Shown here: positions 24,976 to 33,141 of the stretch, piece after piece
Layout of the letters: every line of letters begins with the position of its first letter
How positions within the stretch are numbered: the stretch's first letter is position 1
NCBI RefSeq assembly: GCF_037031225.1
Contig: NZ_JAYEZN010000001.1
Coordinates: 1,612,001-1,676,000, forward strand
DNA: 64,000 nucleotides
Direction: 5' to 3'
Source of the DNA: Halorientalis sp. LT38
Lineage (GTDB): Archaea; Halobacteriota; Halobacteria; Halobacteriales; Haloarculaceae
Position numbers and translations under genes: made by a program
The notes under the pieces: generated by a model
Databases searched by the model: none
What the model saw: only the letters and a program-made list of their open reading frames with translations
What the model was told of the DNA's origin: nothing

Positions 24976-25526
24976 GGCAGCGCCTCCGGCCCCTCCTCGA
25001 AGACCGCCCGGATCCGCTTGCGAAACCGCTCGAGAGTGTCCGTGTTCTCGATTGTCACGTCCGCCCGCTCCATCGCCGCGCCCATGCCGAAGCCCAGTTC
25101 GCGCTCGTCGCGCTCTTTCAGGCTCTCGCCGTCGTCGGTGTCGTCGCGCCCGCGGTCGGTGATCCGCTCGCGGCGGAGTTCGAAGGGCGCTTCGATGCTG
25201 ACGAGCACGAAGTCGTCGCCGAAGCGCTCGCGGAAGGCGTCGAGTTCCACGTCCGAGCGCAGGCCGTCGACGAGGACGGTGTCGGCCGATTCGAGCCGCT
25301 CCTCGAGCAGCGGGAGCGACCGCTCGGCGATGGCGCCTGGCCCGTTCTCCGCGCGGAGTTTCTGGGCGATCTCCCCGTGGTGGCTGGCGGGGTCGAGCCC
25401 GCGGTCGCGACACTCCCGGCGGATCACGTCGCCCATCGTCACGACGGGCATACCGAGTTCCCGCGCCACCTCGGCGGCTTCGCCTTTCCCGCTGCCTGGG
25501 AGGCCGACGGTCCCGATAACGGTCAT
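24972..25526 (-). CDS. UPF0200 family P-loop kinase-like protein
   Basis: The 184-residue protein is a P-loop NTPase of the UPF0200 family, related to adenylate and dephospho-CoA kinases. It has Walker A GLPGSGKGEAAE, a lid-like Arg-rich segment (ELRRERITDRGRDDTDDGES) and no membrane segments. Its substrate is unproven. Dephospho-CoA kinase activity has been suggested for related archaeal P-loop proteins, but I cannot assign it here. It is the first gene of a three-gene overlapping operon with UPF0201 and the HAD homologue, and lies just upstream of the tRNA-Arg locus in the opposite orientation. Confidence 0.87.
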   Translation of the reverse strand: MTVIGTVGLPGSGKGEAAEVARELGMPVVTMGDVIRRECRDRGLDPASHHGEIAQKLRAENGPGAIAERSLPLLEERLESADTVLVDGLRSDVELDAFRERFGDDFVLVSIEAPFELRRERITDRGRDDTDDGESLKERDERELGFGMGAAMERADVTIENTDTLERFRKRIRAVFEEGPEALP

Positions 25527-25624
25527 TGGCAGTCGCTACTTGCGAGGCGCGCTTAAGCCCTGTGACTGGTCGCGGTCGGGGAAACCGGGGTTCTTTTTGT
25601 CCGGGGCCGGCACAGATTCGGTGA

Positions 25625-25729
25625 GGGTACGTAGCTCAGTCCGGATAGAGCGTCGGACTTCTAACGTGGACGCCGCAGGTGTTCGCGGAAGCCATCCGAC
25701 GGTCGTGGGTTCGAATCCCACCGTGCCCG
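25625..25729 (+). tRNA. trnR-UCU: tRNA-Arg(TCT), intron-containing
   Basis: The acceptor stem GGGTACG/CGTGCCC pairs along all seven positions (one U-G). The D arm is GCTC/GAGC, the anticodon stem TCGGA/TCCGA, and the T arm GTGGG/CCCAC around TTCGAAT. The anticodon loop after splicing reads CTTCTAA, giving anticodon TCT (reads AGA/AGG). The discriminator is G and no CCA is encoded. A 30-nt intron (25664-25693) splits the gene after position 37, so exons are 25625-25663 and 25694-25729 and the mature tRNA is 75 nt. A T-run (CTTTTTG) sits about 30 nt upstream. The last 22 nt of the gene plus one flanking base are duplicated 129 bp downstream. Confidence 0.93.
25664..25693 (+). other. tRNA-Arg intron with bulge-helix-bulge
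   Basis: The 30-nt insert interrupts the anticodon loop at canonical position 37/38. Anticodon-loop CTTC pairs with intron GAAG to form the 4-bp central helix. The 3-nt bulges are TAA (5' side) and CCA (3' side), and cutting after the second base of each releases the intron exactly. An inner 6-bp helix (CGTGGA with TTCGCG, two wobble pairs) closes the intron. This satisfies the archaeal splicing endonuclease (EndA) motif. Confidence 0.9.
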
Positions 25730-25859
25730 TGCAGGGGGGAGCCCAGCGACGACCGAACCGGCACGCAGGGGATTCGAACCCTGGAAGTCGCAGCCCGCGC
25801 AGTGAACGAAGTGAGCGAGCAGGACCGTCTTCCTCTGGTTCGAATCCCACCGTGCCCGT
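25730..25859. repeat. tRNA 3'-end duplication (att-like scar)
   Basis: A 23-nt sequence covering the end of the tRNA-Arg (25708-25730: T-loop side of the T arm, acceptor 3' strand and flank) is repeated exactly at 25837-25859. The intervening roughly 105 bp carries no gene. It does hold a T-arm-like fragment on the minus strand (25763-25787; T stem CAGGG, T loop TTCGAAT) and a GTGAACGAAGTGAGCGAGC stretch typical of haloarchaeal repeat DNA. Exact duplication of a tRNA 3' end is the footprint left by site-specific integration. The segment to the UspA gene stop at 25919 has nothing else recognisable. Confidence 0.7.
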
Positions 25860-25918
25860 CCCAAAACCGTCGGATACCGACTCGAATCGACGAAGTCGAG
25901 ACGCAGTCGTGAACGCCC

Positions 25919-26350
25919 TCACACCGCGTCGGAGACGCGAACGGTCAGCACGGGTGCGTCGGCGGTCCGGACGACTTTCTCGGTGACGCTGCCGAGGAGA
26001 TAGCGGTCGATGCCGCGGCGGCCGTGAGTGCCCATGACGATCATGTCGGCGGCGACCGCGTCGGCGTGGTCGAGGATCTGTTTGTACGGCCCGCCCTCGC
26101 GGACCTCGCCCTCGGCGTCGAGACCGGCGTCTTCGAGCCGTTCGACGGCGTCCGCGACGGCCTCGCGGCCGCTCGTCCGGAGCGTCTCGATGGTCGTGCC
26201 CTCGGCCGCGCCGCCGCCGAGGTAGGTCGTGTTCACCACGAAGAGGACGTTGACGCTCGCGTCGTGGGCCCGGGCCTGCTCGATGACGTGGTCGAGGGCG
26301 GCCGTCGCACCGTCGCTCCCGTCGGTCGGGAAGAGTATCTCGTCGTACAC
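25919..26350 (-). CDS. Universal stress protein UspA family
   Basis: The 143-residue protein has the UspA fold and the ATP-binding signature G-x2-G-x9-G-S, visible in GTHGRRGIDRYLLGSVTEKV. The N-terminal EILFPTDGSDGATAALDH matches the family's first strand and helix. Such ATP-binding proteins are usually dimers and modulate stress or transport proteins; haloarchaea carry dozens. I choose the GTG at 26350 (VYDEILFPTDG) because it gives the family-typical length and start. It is divergent from the RimK-like gene. Confidence 0.92.
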   Translation of the reverse strand: MYDEILFPTDGSDGATAALDHVIEQARAHDASVNVLFVVNTTYLGGGAAEGTTIETLRTSGREAVADAVERLEDAGLDAEGEVREGGPYKQILDHADAVAADMIVMGTHGRRGIDRYLLGSVTEKVVRTADAPVLTVRVSDAV

Positions 26351-26446
26351 ACCCGACCCTACCGGTGCCGGCCACTTAGTTGTGGGCAGCACCCGAGGTT
26401 CGCGGCGAGCGGCGGACTTTAGGTCGCGCGGTCCCAGACAGCGTGC

Positions 26447-27322
26447 ATGCTCCGGCTGGCGGTCGCGACGAACGAGGAGACCTTGGAGCGGATGCGCTCC
26501 CCGCTCGAAGACCGGGGGATCGAGGCCGAACACGTCCGGACCAGAGAGCGAACGCTCCCGGTGACCGACACCGACGCCGCCGGGGAGTTCGCGGGCTTCG
26601 ACGTCGGCTTCGTCTACCCCCCGCGGATCATGGAGGGCGGGATTGCCGACGCCCTCCTCTCGGTCCCGTGGGTCAACGACCGAGAGGCGATCCTGACCTC
26701 GCGGAACAAGGCCGACGTGCTCGCCCGACTCCACCGTGCCGGCGTCCCCGTCCCGGACACCGTGGCGGTGTCGAACCCGGCCGACAGGAGCGATCTGGTC
26801 GCGGCCTTCGAGCGGTTCGAACCGCCGGTGGTCGTCAAGCCCAACTCCGCGACCCGCGGGGTCGGCGTGGCGAAGGCGACGGACGTCGATTCCTTCCTGG
26901 GCATCACCGACTACCTCGACCTGGTCCACGACTACCGCGCGACCGGCGACCGGTCCTTCCTCGTCCAGGAGTACCTCCCGGCCGCCCGGGACTACCGTGT
27001 CATGGTCGTCGACGGCGAGTACGCGGGTGCGGTGGAACGCCGGCTGCCCGACCCCGCCGTCGAGGCCGGGCAGTGGAAGCACAACGTCCACCGCGGCGCC
27101 GAGGCGACCGGCGTCGAGCTTCCGACGGAGTTGCGCGACCTCGCGGAGCGGACGGCCGAGACGCTCGGGATCCCCTGGCTGGGCGTGGACCTGCTGGTGA
27201 CCGACGACCGCGCCGTCGTCACCGAGACCAACGCGCGGCCGACCATCGATAGCGAGTCCAAGTACGGCCCCGCGTTCTACGACGATCTGGCGGCACTGAT
27301 TCGGCGGACGGCGGGCGTCTGA
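26447..27322 (+). CDS. RimK/LysX-like ATP-grasp ligase
   Basis: The 291-residue protein is an ATP-grasp enzyme of the RimK/LysX group, which ligates an amino acid (usually glutamate) to a carboxylate on a protein or carrier. Motifs are VVVKPNSATRGVGVAKA (phosphate-binding loop with Lys), FLVQEYLPAARDYRVMVVDG, and VTETNARPTID (metal ligands Glu/Asn). The pre-ATP-grasp domain occupies about residues 1-90. The length is normal. With no LysW carrier or biosynthetic genes nearby, the substrate stays open; RimK-type protein modification or a cofactor ligase are both possible. Start ATG 26447. Confidence 0.86.
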   Translation: MLRLAVATNEETLERMRSPLEDRGIEAEHVRTRERTLPVTDTDAAGEFAGFDVGFVYPPRIMEGGIADALLSVPWVNDREAILTSRNKADVLARLHRAGVPVPDTVAVSNPADRSDLVAAFERFEPPVVVKPNSATRGVGVAKATDVDSFLGITDYLDLVHDYRATGDRSFLVQEYLPAARDYRVMVVDGEYAGAVERRLPDPAVEAGQWKHNVHRGAEATGVELPTELRDLAERTAETLGIPWLGVDLLVTDDRAVVTETNARPTIDSESKYGPAFYDDLAALIRRTAGV

Positions 27323-27390
27323 CGCCGGGCGCACGGCCGTTCGACACCACGGTAAGCTATATTAGGCCGGATATGTAACCATCGAGAGAG

Positions 27391-27756
27391 ATGGCCAAAG
27401 CCCGGCGATCGGACCTGAGCCGGCCGTTCCTCGTGCTCGGGCTCGTCCTCGGCGTCGGCGTCGCGGTCGCGACCGGCCGGCACGAGAGTCCGACCGTCGC
27501 ACAGCTAGAGACGCTCGCCTTCGGCTGGCTGCTGGTCGCGTTCACGCTCACCTACAGTTACCGGCCGCTACGGGAATCGGTCTACGGGCAACTGGTGAGT
27601 TCGCTGTTCATCATGCTGTTCGCGACCTTCTTCTACCTCCGGGGGAGTCGCGGGCCCTTGCTCCCCTTCGGGTTGTTCGCCCTGGCGCTCGCGGCCTTCT
27701 GTTACCAGCTCTATCGGCTGGGGAGCGACGGTCGCCGCAGAAGTCAGATATCCTGA
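27391..27756 (+). CDS. Small integral membrane protein (121 aa)
   Basis: The 121-residue protein has four hydrophobic segments (about residues 13-28, 40-55, 65-82 and 88-108), with basic N- and C-termini (MAKARRSDLSR; DGRRRSQIS) that should both be cytoplasmic. I do not recognise the family. A TATA-like CTATATTAGG at 27356-27365 lies about 28 nt before the ATG, so it has its own near-leaderless promoter. It converges with the Hsp20 gene, leaving only 3 bp between stops. Confidence 0.75.
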   Translation: MAKARRSDLSRPFLVLGLVLGVGVAVATGRHESPTVAQLETLAFGWLLVAFTLTYSYRPLRESVYGQLVSSLFIMLFATFFYLRGSRGPLLPFGLFALALAAFCYQLYRLGSDGRRRSQIS

Positions 27757-27759
27757 GCG

Positions 27760-28143
27760 TTACAGGTCGATGTCGGCCGAGTCGTCGGCCCGGTCGAAGG
27801 TGACCTCGAGGACGCCGTTGTTGTACGTCGCGCTCGCGGAGTGTTCGTCGACGCGGGCGGGGAGCCTGATCCGTTCCTCGTAGTCCCGGCGGTCCGAGGC
27901 GGCCGCGACGGTCAGCACCTCGCCGTCGCACTTGAGGTCGATGGCGTCTTTCTCGACGCCCGGGAGGTCCGCGACGATCCGCAACTGCGCCTCGTCCTCG
28001 TAGACGTCCACGTGCAGGTCCGACCCGAAGCCGGCGCTTGCGCCCCGGTCGATGTGGACGTCGTCCCCCATCATCTCGTTCATGACCCGCTCGATCTCGC
28101 TGAGAATATCGTCGATCGGATCGTGATCGTCGCGGTCTCTCAT
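27760..28143 (-). CDS. hsp20: Hsp20/alpha-crystallin small heat-shock protein
   Basis: The 127-residue protein has the alpha-crystallin domain at about residues 43-125 (LHVDVYEDEAQLRIVADLPG and the strand KCDGEVLTVAAA). The N-terminal arm is acidic, with MNEMMGDD. The terminal IxI-type oligomerisation motif is only weakly present (ADIDL). It should form oligomers that hold unfolding proteins in the cytoplasm. A minus-strand CCTTTTGAC about 30-40 nt upstream of the ATG may be the TATA region. Length is usual for archaeal small heat-shock proteins. Confidence 0.92.
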   Translation of the reverse strand: MRDRDDHDPIDDILSEIERVMNEMMGDDVHIDRGASAGFGSDLHVDVYEDEAQLRIVADLPGVEKDAIDLKCDGEVLTVAAASDRRDYEERIRLPARVDEHSASATYNNGVLEVTFDRADDSADIDL

Positions 28144-28232
28144 GTGTGCCGCTTTAGCGCGGTCCCGTCAAAAGGTTTCTGTCACTGTCAATCCCCGAAT
28201 CCCGAGAGGTCCGCTGGCTCGCCGCCCGCCGA

Positions 28233-29258
28233 TCAGCGGTCGAAACCGACGCCGAGCGCCTCGTTGGTCCGCTCGATGCTCTCGCGGGCGTCCGCGGTCC
28301 CCAGCACGGCCCGGATGGCGTCCACGTTCTCGGGTACCACGTCGGACTCCTGGTGGATCGCCTGGAACAGGTAGAGTTCGTCGCCGCCCTCCACGGTGAT
28401 CGACTCGCCCCAGATGGCGTTCTCCCAGACGTCCCCGCGGGGCCGGCCGGCGTCGAGCGCGAACTCCTTGAGCTTGCCCGAGCCGTCGATCCCCATGTGC
28501 TCGGGGATGACGAACAGCCGCGACTCGCCCTCCAGCAGTTCCCGGACGCCCTCGGTGTCGGCGTCCGATCCGAGTTCCACGTTGACGCTGTGGGTGTGGG
28601 TCAGCGTCGCCGGCACCTTCATCCCGAGCGTGTCGATGTCCAGATCCGGGAAGATGGTGTTGACGTCCGGCCCGTGGTGGGAGGGGATGGTCACCGGATC
28701 CGGCAGCGTGTCGTTGATCGGCCCGCGGGAGGACTGGGCGGGGTCGCCGCCCCGGCGGACCAGCGTCGCGCGCACCTTCTCGACGCCGTACTCGTCCTCC
28801 AGGGCCGCGACGAGCCGCGAGAGCCCCGTGGTGTTACAGGAGACCACGCGCGTGTGGTCGGCTCCCTCGGCCTCGGAGAAGTTCGCGCGGGCGTTGAAGC
28901 TCACGTCAACCAGGTCGGCGTCCTCGCCGCCCTGGTAGAGCGCGGGCGTGTCGTACTCCTCGTACATCGCCTTGTTCTCGGCGCCGATGCCCGAGGGCGT
29001 GGTGTCGACGACGATGTCGCTCGCCTCGACCAGTTCCTCGACCTCGCCGGCCAGTTCGATGCCGGCCGCCTCGAACTGCTCGACGCGGTCCGGGACGGCG
29101 GCGTAGAGCGGGTAGTCGTTGGCGACGGCCCGCTCGGCCTCGAAGTTGGGGCGCGTCTTGGCGACGCCCACGACGTCCATGTCCGGCTGCGCGCGGACGG
29201 CGTCGGCCACCCGCTTTCCGATGGTCCCGTACCCGTTGATTCCGACCTGAACGCTCAT
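28233..29258 (-). CDS. gap: Type II glyceraldehyde-3-phosphate dehydrogenase
   Basis: The 341-residue enzyme is the archaeal class II GAPDH, which interconverts glyceraldehyde-3-phosphate and 1,3-bisphosphoglycerate. It has the N-terminal dinucleotide fold [19 protein letters not shown] and the catalytic cysteine C141 in VVSCNTTGL. In haloarchaea the type II enzyme is generally the gluconeogenic one. A TATA-like GGTTATGCG on the minus strand (about 29282-29290) places the transcript start at ATG 29258, so I prefer this over the ATG at 29273. The divergent neighbour is a peptidase, so there is no glycolytic operon here. Confidence 0.94.
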   Translation of the reverse strand: MSVQVGINGYGTIGKRVADAVRAQPDMDVVGVAKTRPNFEAERAVANDYPLYAAVPDRVEQFEAAGIELAGEVEELVEASDIVVDTTPSGIGAENKAMYEEYDTPALYQGGEDADLVDVSFNARANFSEAEGADHTRVVSCNTTGLSRLVAALEDEYGVEKVRATLVRRGGDPAQSSRGPINDTLPDPVTIPSHHGPDVNTIFPDLDIDTLGMKVPATLTHTHSVNVELGSDADTEGVRELLEGESRLFVIPEHMGIDGSGKLKEFALDAGRPRGDVWENAIWGESITVEGGDELYLFQAIHQESDVVPENVDAIRAVLGTADARESIERTNEALGVGFDR

Positions 29259-29403
29259 GTCCGGTTGTCCCATAGCGACGCGCATAACCGTTTCGAGGTT
29301 CGATGCCCGGGATTCACTCGGTGGCGAGTCAGTCCTCGCTCGGCCCCCGATCGAGACCGTCGGAGACGCAACGACTAATCGGGCGGACCTCCCAGTCACC
29401 GCC

Positions 29404-30360
29404 ATGACACAGCCCCGACTCCGGGCCCCGGCCGAGACGGCCGTCCGGAAGTGCATGCGACTCCAGTCCGACGAGTCCTGCCTGATCGTCACCGACCACG
29501 AGCGCCAGCCCATCGGCGAGGCCCTCTACGAGGTGGCCAACGAACGCACGGACGACGCGAGTATCATCCGCTACCCCCCAGGCGAGCAACACGGCGCCGA
29601 ACCCCCGGCGGCCGTCGCCGCCGCCATGCAGGCTCCCGACGTGGTGCTCGTCCCGACGAAGAAGAGCCTCACCCACACGAAAGCACGCTCGGACGCCACC
29701 GCGGCGGGCGCCCGCGTCGCCACCCTCCCCGGGATCACCGAGGAGGTGTTCGTCACGGGCCTCGACGCCGACTACTCGGAGATCAAGCGCCACTGCGAGG
29801 ACCTCTACGCACAGGTTCGCGGAGCGACGAACGTCCGCGTCCGGACCGACCGCGGGACGGACATCGTCTTCCGGCCGGGCGACCGCGAGTGGCGCCAGGA
29901 CACCGGTATCGTCCACGAACCCGGCGAGATGTCGAACCTCCCGGCCGGCGAGGTGTTCATGAGCCCCGAGACCGCCGACGGCACCTTCGTCGTCGACGGG
30001 ACGATGATGCCCCACGGCCTGCTGGAGGAGGGCCACGTCCTCGAGTTCGAGGTCGAGGACGGCACCGTCACCGAGGTCTCCGACGACGGCGTGCGCGAGG
30101 AACTCGAGGCCGCCGCGGAACAGGTGGGCCAGGACGCCTACAACCTCGCCGAACTCGGCATCGGCACGAACGTCGGCGTCACCGAACTGATCGGCTCGGT
30201 ACTCCTGGACGAGAAGGCCGCCGGCACCGTCCACATCGCCATCGGGGACGACCACGCCATCGGCGGCGACGTGGAGGCACCGATCCACCTCGACGGCATC
30301 CTGCGGGATCCGACAGTGCTGGTCGACGGGGAGGAGATCGACCTGCCCTCGGGTGTCTGA
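29404..30360 (+). CDS. M29-like metallo-aminopeptidase, short paralogue
   Basis: The 318-residue protein is a shorter relative of the M29 peptidase at 1141-2229. It retains [16 protein letters not shown] (metal-ligand Glu), [16 protein letters not shown], and a C-terminal block with [20 protein letters not shown] (His ligand). Part of the N-terminal domain is reduced compared with the longer copy. It probably cleaves N-terminal residues from short peptides in the cytoplasm. I start at ATG 29404, 145 bp from the divergent gap gene; the longer in-frame extension overlaps that promoter. Confidence 0.87.
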   Translation: MTQPRLRAPAETAVRKCMRLQSDESCLIVTDHERQPIGEALYEVANERTDDASIIRYPPGEQHGAEPPAAVAAAMQAPDVVLVPTKKSLTHTKARSDATAAGARVATLPGITEEVFVTGLDADYSEIKRHCEDLYAQVRGATNVRVRTDRGTDIVFRPGDREWRQDTGIVHEPGEMSNLPAGEVFMSPETADGTFVVDGTMMPHGLLEEGHVLEFEVEDGTVTEVSDDGVREELEAAAEQVGQDAYNLAELGIGTNVGVTELIGSVLLDEKAAGTVHIAIGDDHAIGGDVEAPIHLDGILRDPTVLVDGEEIDLPSGV

Positions 30361-30441
30361 ACCGGGACCCCCCATCGAGGGCGGCCGCCCTGCTCAGCGC
30401 CGGTCAGCGACCTTTTACGTGCGCGTCGAGTACGAGCGGGT

Positions 30442-31095
30442 ATGACTACCGAAGCCGGGGACAGGGTCGGTATCGCCTGTCCGTCCTGTTCGCCGCAGTT
30501 CGAGACGGTCCACGAGGTCCTGACGACCGGCGGTGGCGAGGCGACGCTGCGCTGTACCGAGTGCGAACACGTCCACAAGGAGAGCCTGCCCGAGGAGAAA
30601 AGCGCCCAGCTGGACGTCGTCATCTCCCAGGACGGCGAGTCCTTCTCCGCGCAGGTGGAGGCCCCAGCCGACGAGACGCTCGCGACCGGCGAGGAGTTCG
30701 TCGCCGAGACCGACGCCGCCGTGATGACCGTCCGGATCACCAGCCTGGAACTCGACGGGAAACGGGTCGAATCCGCGCCCGCGACCGACGTCGAGACCGT
30801 CTGGACCCGCGCGGTCGGGAACGTGTCCGTCAACGTGACCAAACACCCCAAGGACGGCCGCCGCGAGGCCACCGAGAGCACCAAGATCCAGGTGCCCGGC
30901 GACCACGAGTTCGTCGTCGGCCGGGTCGAGGAACTGGGCGACCTCGAGTTCACCGTCGAGGGGATCCACGTCCGCGACGACGCCTCCGGCTACGAGTTCG
31001 ACAAGCTCGACTACGAGGGCGACACCGTCGCCGCGAAGGACGTCAAGCGCCTCTACGTCCGGGACGAGACCTCGACCGCCTGGTCGGCCTGGTAG
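30442..31095 (+). CDS. HVO_0476-type zinc-finger protein
   Basis: The 217-residue protein starts with a zinc ribbon (CPSCSPQFETVHEV, then RCTECEHVH) at about residues 13-45, followed by an all-beta region with repeats of short strands (about 55-215). It matches what I remember as the haloarchaeal HVO_0476 zinc-finger family. Function is unknown; RNA or protein binding is likely. It sits one base before pcm and both probably share a transcript, so a link to protein repair or translation is possible. Start ATG 30442. Confidence 0.83.
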   Translation: MTTEAGDRVGIACPSCSPQFETVHEVLTTGGGEATLRCTECEHVHKESLPEEKSAQLDVVISQDGESFSAQVEAPADETLATGEEFVAETDAAVMTVRITSLELDGKRVESAPATDVETVWTRAVGNVSVNVTKHPKDGRREATESTKIQVPGDHEFVVGRVEELGDLEFTVEGIHVRDDASGYEFDKLDYEGDTVAAKDVKRLYVRDETSTAWSAW

Positions 31096-31096
31096 C

Positions 31097-31723
31097 ATGA
31101 ACTGGGCGGAGCGGCGCGAGAGCATGGTCGACCGCCTCGAATCGACGGGCCGGGTCGACGACCCCGCGACGCTCGACGCTATGCGGGCAGTGCCCCGCCA
31201 CGAGTTCGTCCCGGAAGCCGAGCGCGACGCCGCCTACGCCGACCGACCCCTTCCGATCGGCGACGGCCAGACCATCAGCGCGCCCCACATGGTCGCGATC
31301 ATGACCGAACTGCTGGACCTCCAGGCGGGCGACGACGTGCTGGAGGTGGGCACCGGCTGTGGCTACCACGCGGCCGTCACCGCCGAACTCGTCGGCCCCG
31401 AGCACGTCTACTCCGTCGAGTACCACGACTCCCTTGCCGAGCAGGCCCGGGAGCGCTTCGAGCGCCTCGGCTACGTCGGGATTTCCGTCCGCGTCGGCGA
31501 CGGCAAGCAGGGGTGGCCCGACCACGCGCCCTACGACCGGGCGTACCTGACCTGCGCCGCGCCCGATTTTCCGCAGGCCGTCGTCGAGCAGGTCCGAACC
31601 GGCGGTCTCCTGCTCGGGCCGCTCGGTCGGGGCCGCCAGACCCTCGTCCGCGCCCGAAAGCGGGAGGACGGCTCGCTCGACCGCACGGACCACGGCGGCG
31701 TGCGGTTCGTGGAGATGCAGTGA
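31097..31723 (+). CDS. pcm: Protein-L-isoaspartate O-methyltransferase
   Basis: The 208-residue enzyme uses S-adenosylmethionine to methylate L-isoaspartyl residues, initiating their repair in ageing proteins. The substrate-binding segment IGDGQTISAPHMVAIM is canonical. The SAM site shows DDVLEVGTGCGYHAAVTA and YSVEYHDSLAEQA. Length is usual (about 205-225). It starts one base after the zinc-finger gene's stop and is followed 78 bp later by a divergent paralogue. Cytoplasmic. Confidence 0.94.
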   Translation: MNWAERRESMVDRLESTGRVDDPATLDAMRAVPRHEFVPEAERDAAYADRPLPIGDGQTISAPHMVAIMTELLDLQAGDDVLEVGTGCGYHAAVTAELVGPEHVYSVEYHDSLAEQARERFERLGYVGISVRVGDGKQGWPDHAPYDRAYLTCAAPDFPQAVVEQVRTGGLLLGPLGRGRQTLVRARKREDGSLDRTDHGGVRFVEMQ

Positions 31724-31801
31724 GCCGACAGGTTGGCGGCGTGACCTGCGCCGGTGGCGACAGGCGCGCCATTCAATAGCCTGCACACGAACCGGCCTAC
31801 A

Positions 31802-32566
31802 ATGGACCCCGTGGTACTGCGCGACGACATGGTCGACAGCCTCGAACACGAGAGCAAGGGCTGCGTCCACAGCGACTCCATCAGCGTGGCGATGCGCGAC
31901 GTGCCGCGCCACGAGTTCGTCGCCGACGAGCGTTCTGCGTACGCCGACCGCCCCTTCGAGCGGTTCGGGACGCGCGTGCTCGCCCCCAGCACCGCCGCCC
32001 GCCTGCTGGAGGCGCTCGACCCCCAGCCCGACGACTCCGTCCTCGTGGTCGGGGCCGGCGTCGGCTACACGGCCGCGGTCGTCGCCGAGATCGTCGGCGA
32101 CCGCAACGTCCACGCCATCGACATCACCCGCCGGGTCGTCTACGAGGCCCGCGAGAACCTCGCCCGCGCCGGCTACGGCGGCGTCCTCGTCGACTGCCGG
32201 GACGGCGTCGACGGCCTCCCCGAGTACGCCCCCTACGACCGCATCCTGCTCGAAGCCGCCGCCGTCTCGCCGCCGCGCGCGCTCGTCGACCAGCTGGCCG
32301 AGGGCGGCCGCCTGGTGATGCCCCTGGGAACCAGCGAGCAGACCCTCGTCTGCGTGGAGGACGGCGAGGTGGTGACACGACTCGGCGGCGTCGCCTTCGG
32401 GCCGATGCTCGTCGAGGGCGAGCAGGCCGACACGCCCGAGCGAAACCGGACCCGCCGCGAGGACCGCGAGTACGAGCGACGGGACGCCCGCCGGCGCCGG
32501 GGCTGGGAGCAGTCCTGGATCGACTGGGACGAGGCTGCCGACGCCGAGCGCTCCCACGAGGACTGA
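31802..32566 (+). CDS. Divergent PIMT paralogue
   Basis: The 254-residue protein is a PIMT-like methyltransferase with the Rossmann motif SVLVVGAGVGYTAAVVAEI and HAIDITRRVVYEA. The substrate-binding segment that reads GQTISAPHM in the neighbour is RFGTRVLAPSTAARL here, so the key Ile-Ser pair is lost. The C-terminus carries an extra roughly 45-residue Arg/Glu-rich tail ending DAERSHED. Two tandem PIMT genes are known in haloarchaea. This copy could modify a different target or act as a partner of the first. Start ATG 31802, preceded by CAATAG-like AT sequence at about 31773-31779. Confidence 0.85.
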   Translation: MDPVVLRDDMVDSLEHESKGCVHSDSISVAMRDVPRHEFVADERSAYADRPFERFGTRVLAPSTAARLLEALDPQPDDSVLVVGAGVGYTAAVVAEIVGDRNVHAIDITRRVVYEARENLARAGYGGVLVDCRDGVDGLPEYAPYDRILLEAAAVSPPRALVDQLAEGGRLVMPLGTSEQTLVCVEDGEVVTRLGGVAFGPMLVEGEQADTPERNRTRREDREYERRDARRRRGWEQSWIDWDEAADAERSHED

Positions 32567-32581
32567 CTCCCCCGATCCCCC

Positions 32582-33025
32582 TCAGTCGCCGACCACCAGG
32601 ATCTCCGTGTTCCGCCGCTCGTCCGTGTACTCCCCGCCTGCGGGCGGCTTGATGTCCAGCGTGATCGTCCCCTCGCGCTGGTTCGGCCCGAGGCTCGGGT
32701 CGAGCGAGAGCGTGGCCGTGCCGTTCGGCCCGGTCCTCGCCGGCTGAATCTCCGACAGCGTCGCGGTCCCGTCCTTGGCGACGACGGTCGCGTTCGACAC
32801 GGGCTCGCCCGCCGGCGTGACGACGGTGACCGCGACCTCGCCGCCGCTCTCGGCGATCACTTCTGGTTGGGGTTTCGCGTCCAGTTCGGTCACGCCGAGG
32901 GCGTTCAGCCCGCCGAGCGTGTTCATCATGACGCTCAGGCTCGCCACGCCAACGACCAGGGCGATGACGAGTCGCACGGGGAGTCCTTCGATCGCTCGCT
33001 CGTCGCCGGTGAATCGCTCGAACAT
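32582..33025 (-). CDS. Membrane-anchored protein with Ig-like extracellular domain
   Basis: The 147-residue protein has one N-terminal membrane helix (about residues 17-36), preceded by a basic/acidic cytoplasmic start. A beta-rich domain (about 50-147) follows, containing VAVTVVTPAGEPVSNATVVA, the pattern of carboxypeptidase-regulatory or Ig-like surface domains. Topology suggests the domain faces outside. The family is widespread in haloarchaea but I know of no function. It converges with the second PIMT gene and is divergent from the acyl-CoA dehydrogenase homologue. Confidence 0.75.
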   Translation of the reverse strand: MFERFTGDERAIEGLPVRLVIALVVGVASLSVMMNTLGGLNALGVTELDAKPQPEVIAESGGEVAVTVVTPAGEPVSNATVVAKDGTATLSEIQPARTGPNGTATLSLDPSLGPNQREGTITLDIKPPAGGEYTDERRNTEILVVGD

Positions 33026-33141
33026 GGATCGGGCTGGTCCCGGTATCTGTCTTAAACGCTCGCCCGACGATCGAGTTGCTGCCGGTGCCGGGAGCCACGG
33101 GTCGCCCGAAACTTATCGGGATCCCCCGCCATGGCCCCGGT

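Noticed and set aside
25730-25859. A second complete tRNA in the duplicated region
   Set aside because: Only the T-arm and acceptor 3' strand are repeated; no 5' acceptor, D arm or anticodon arm can be paired.
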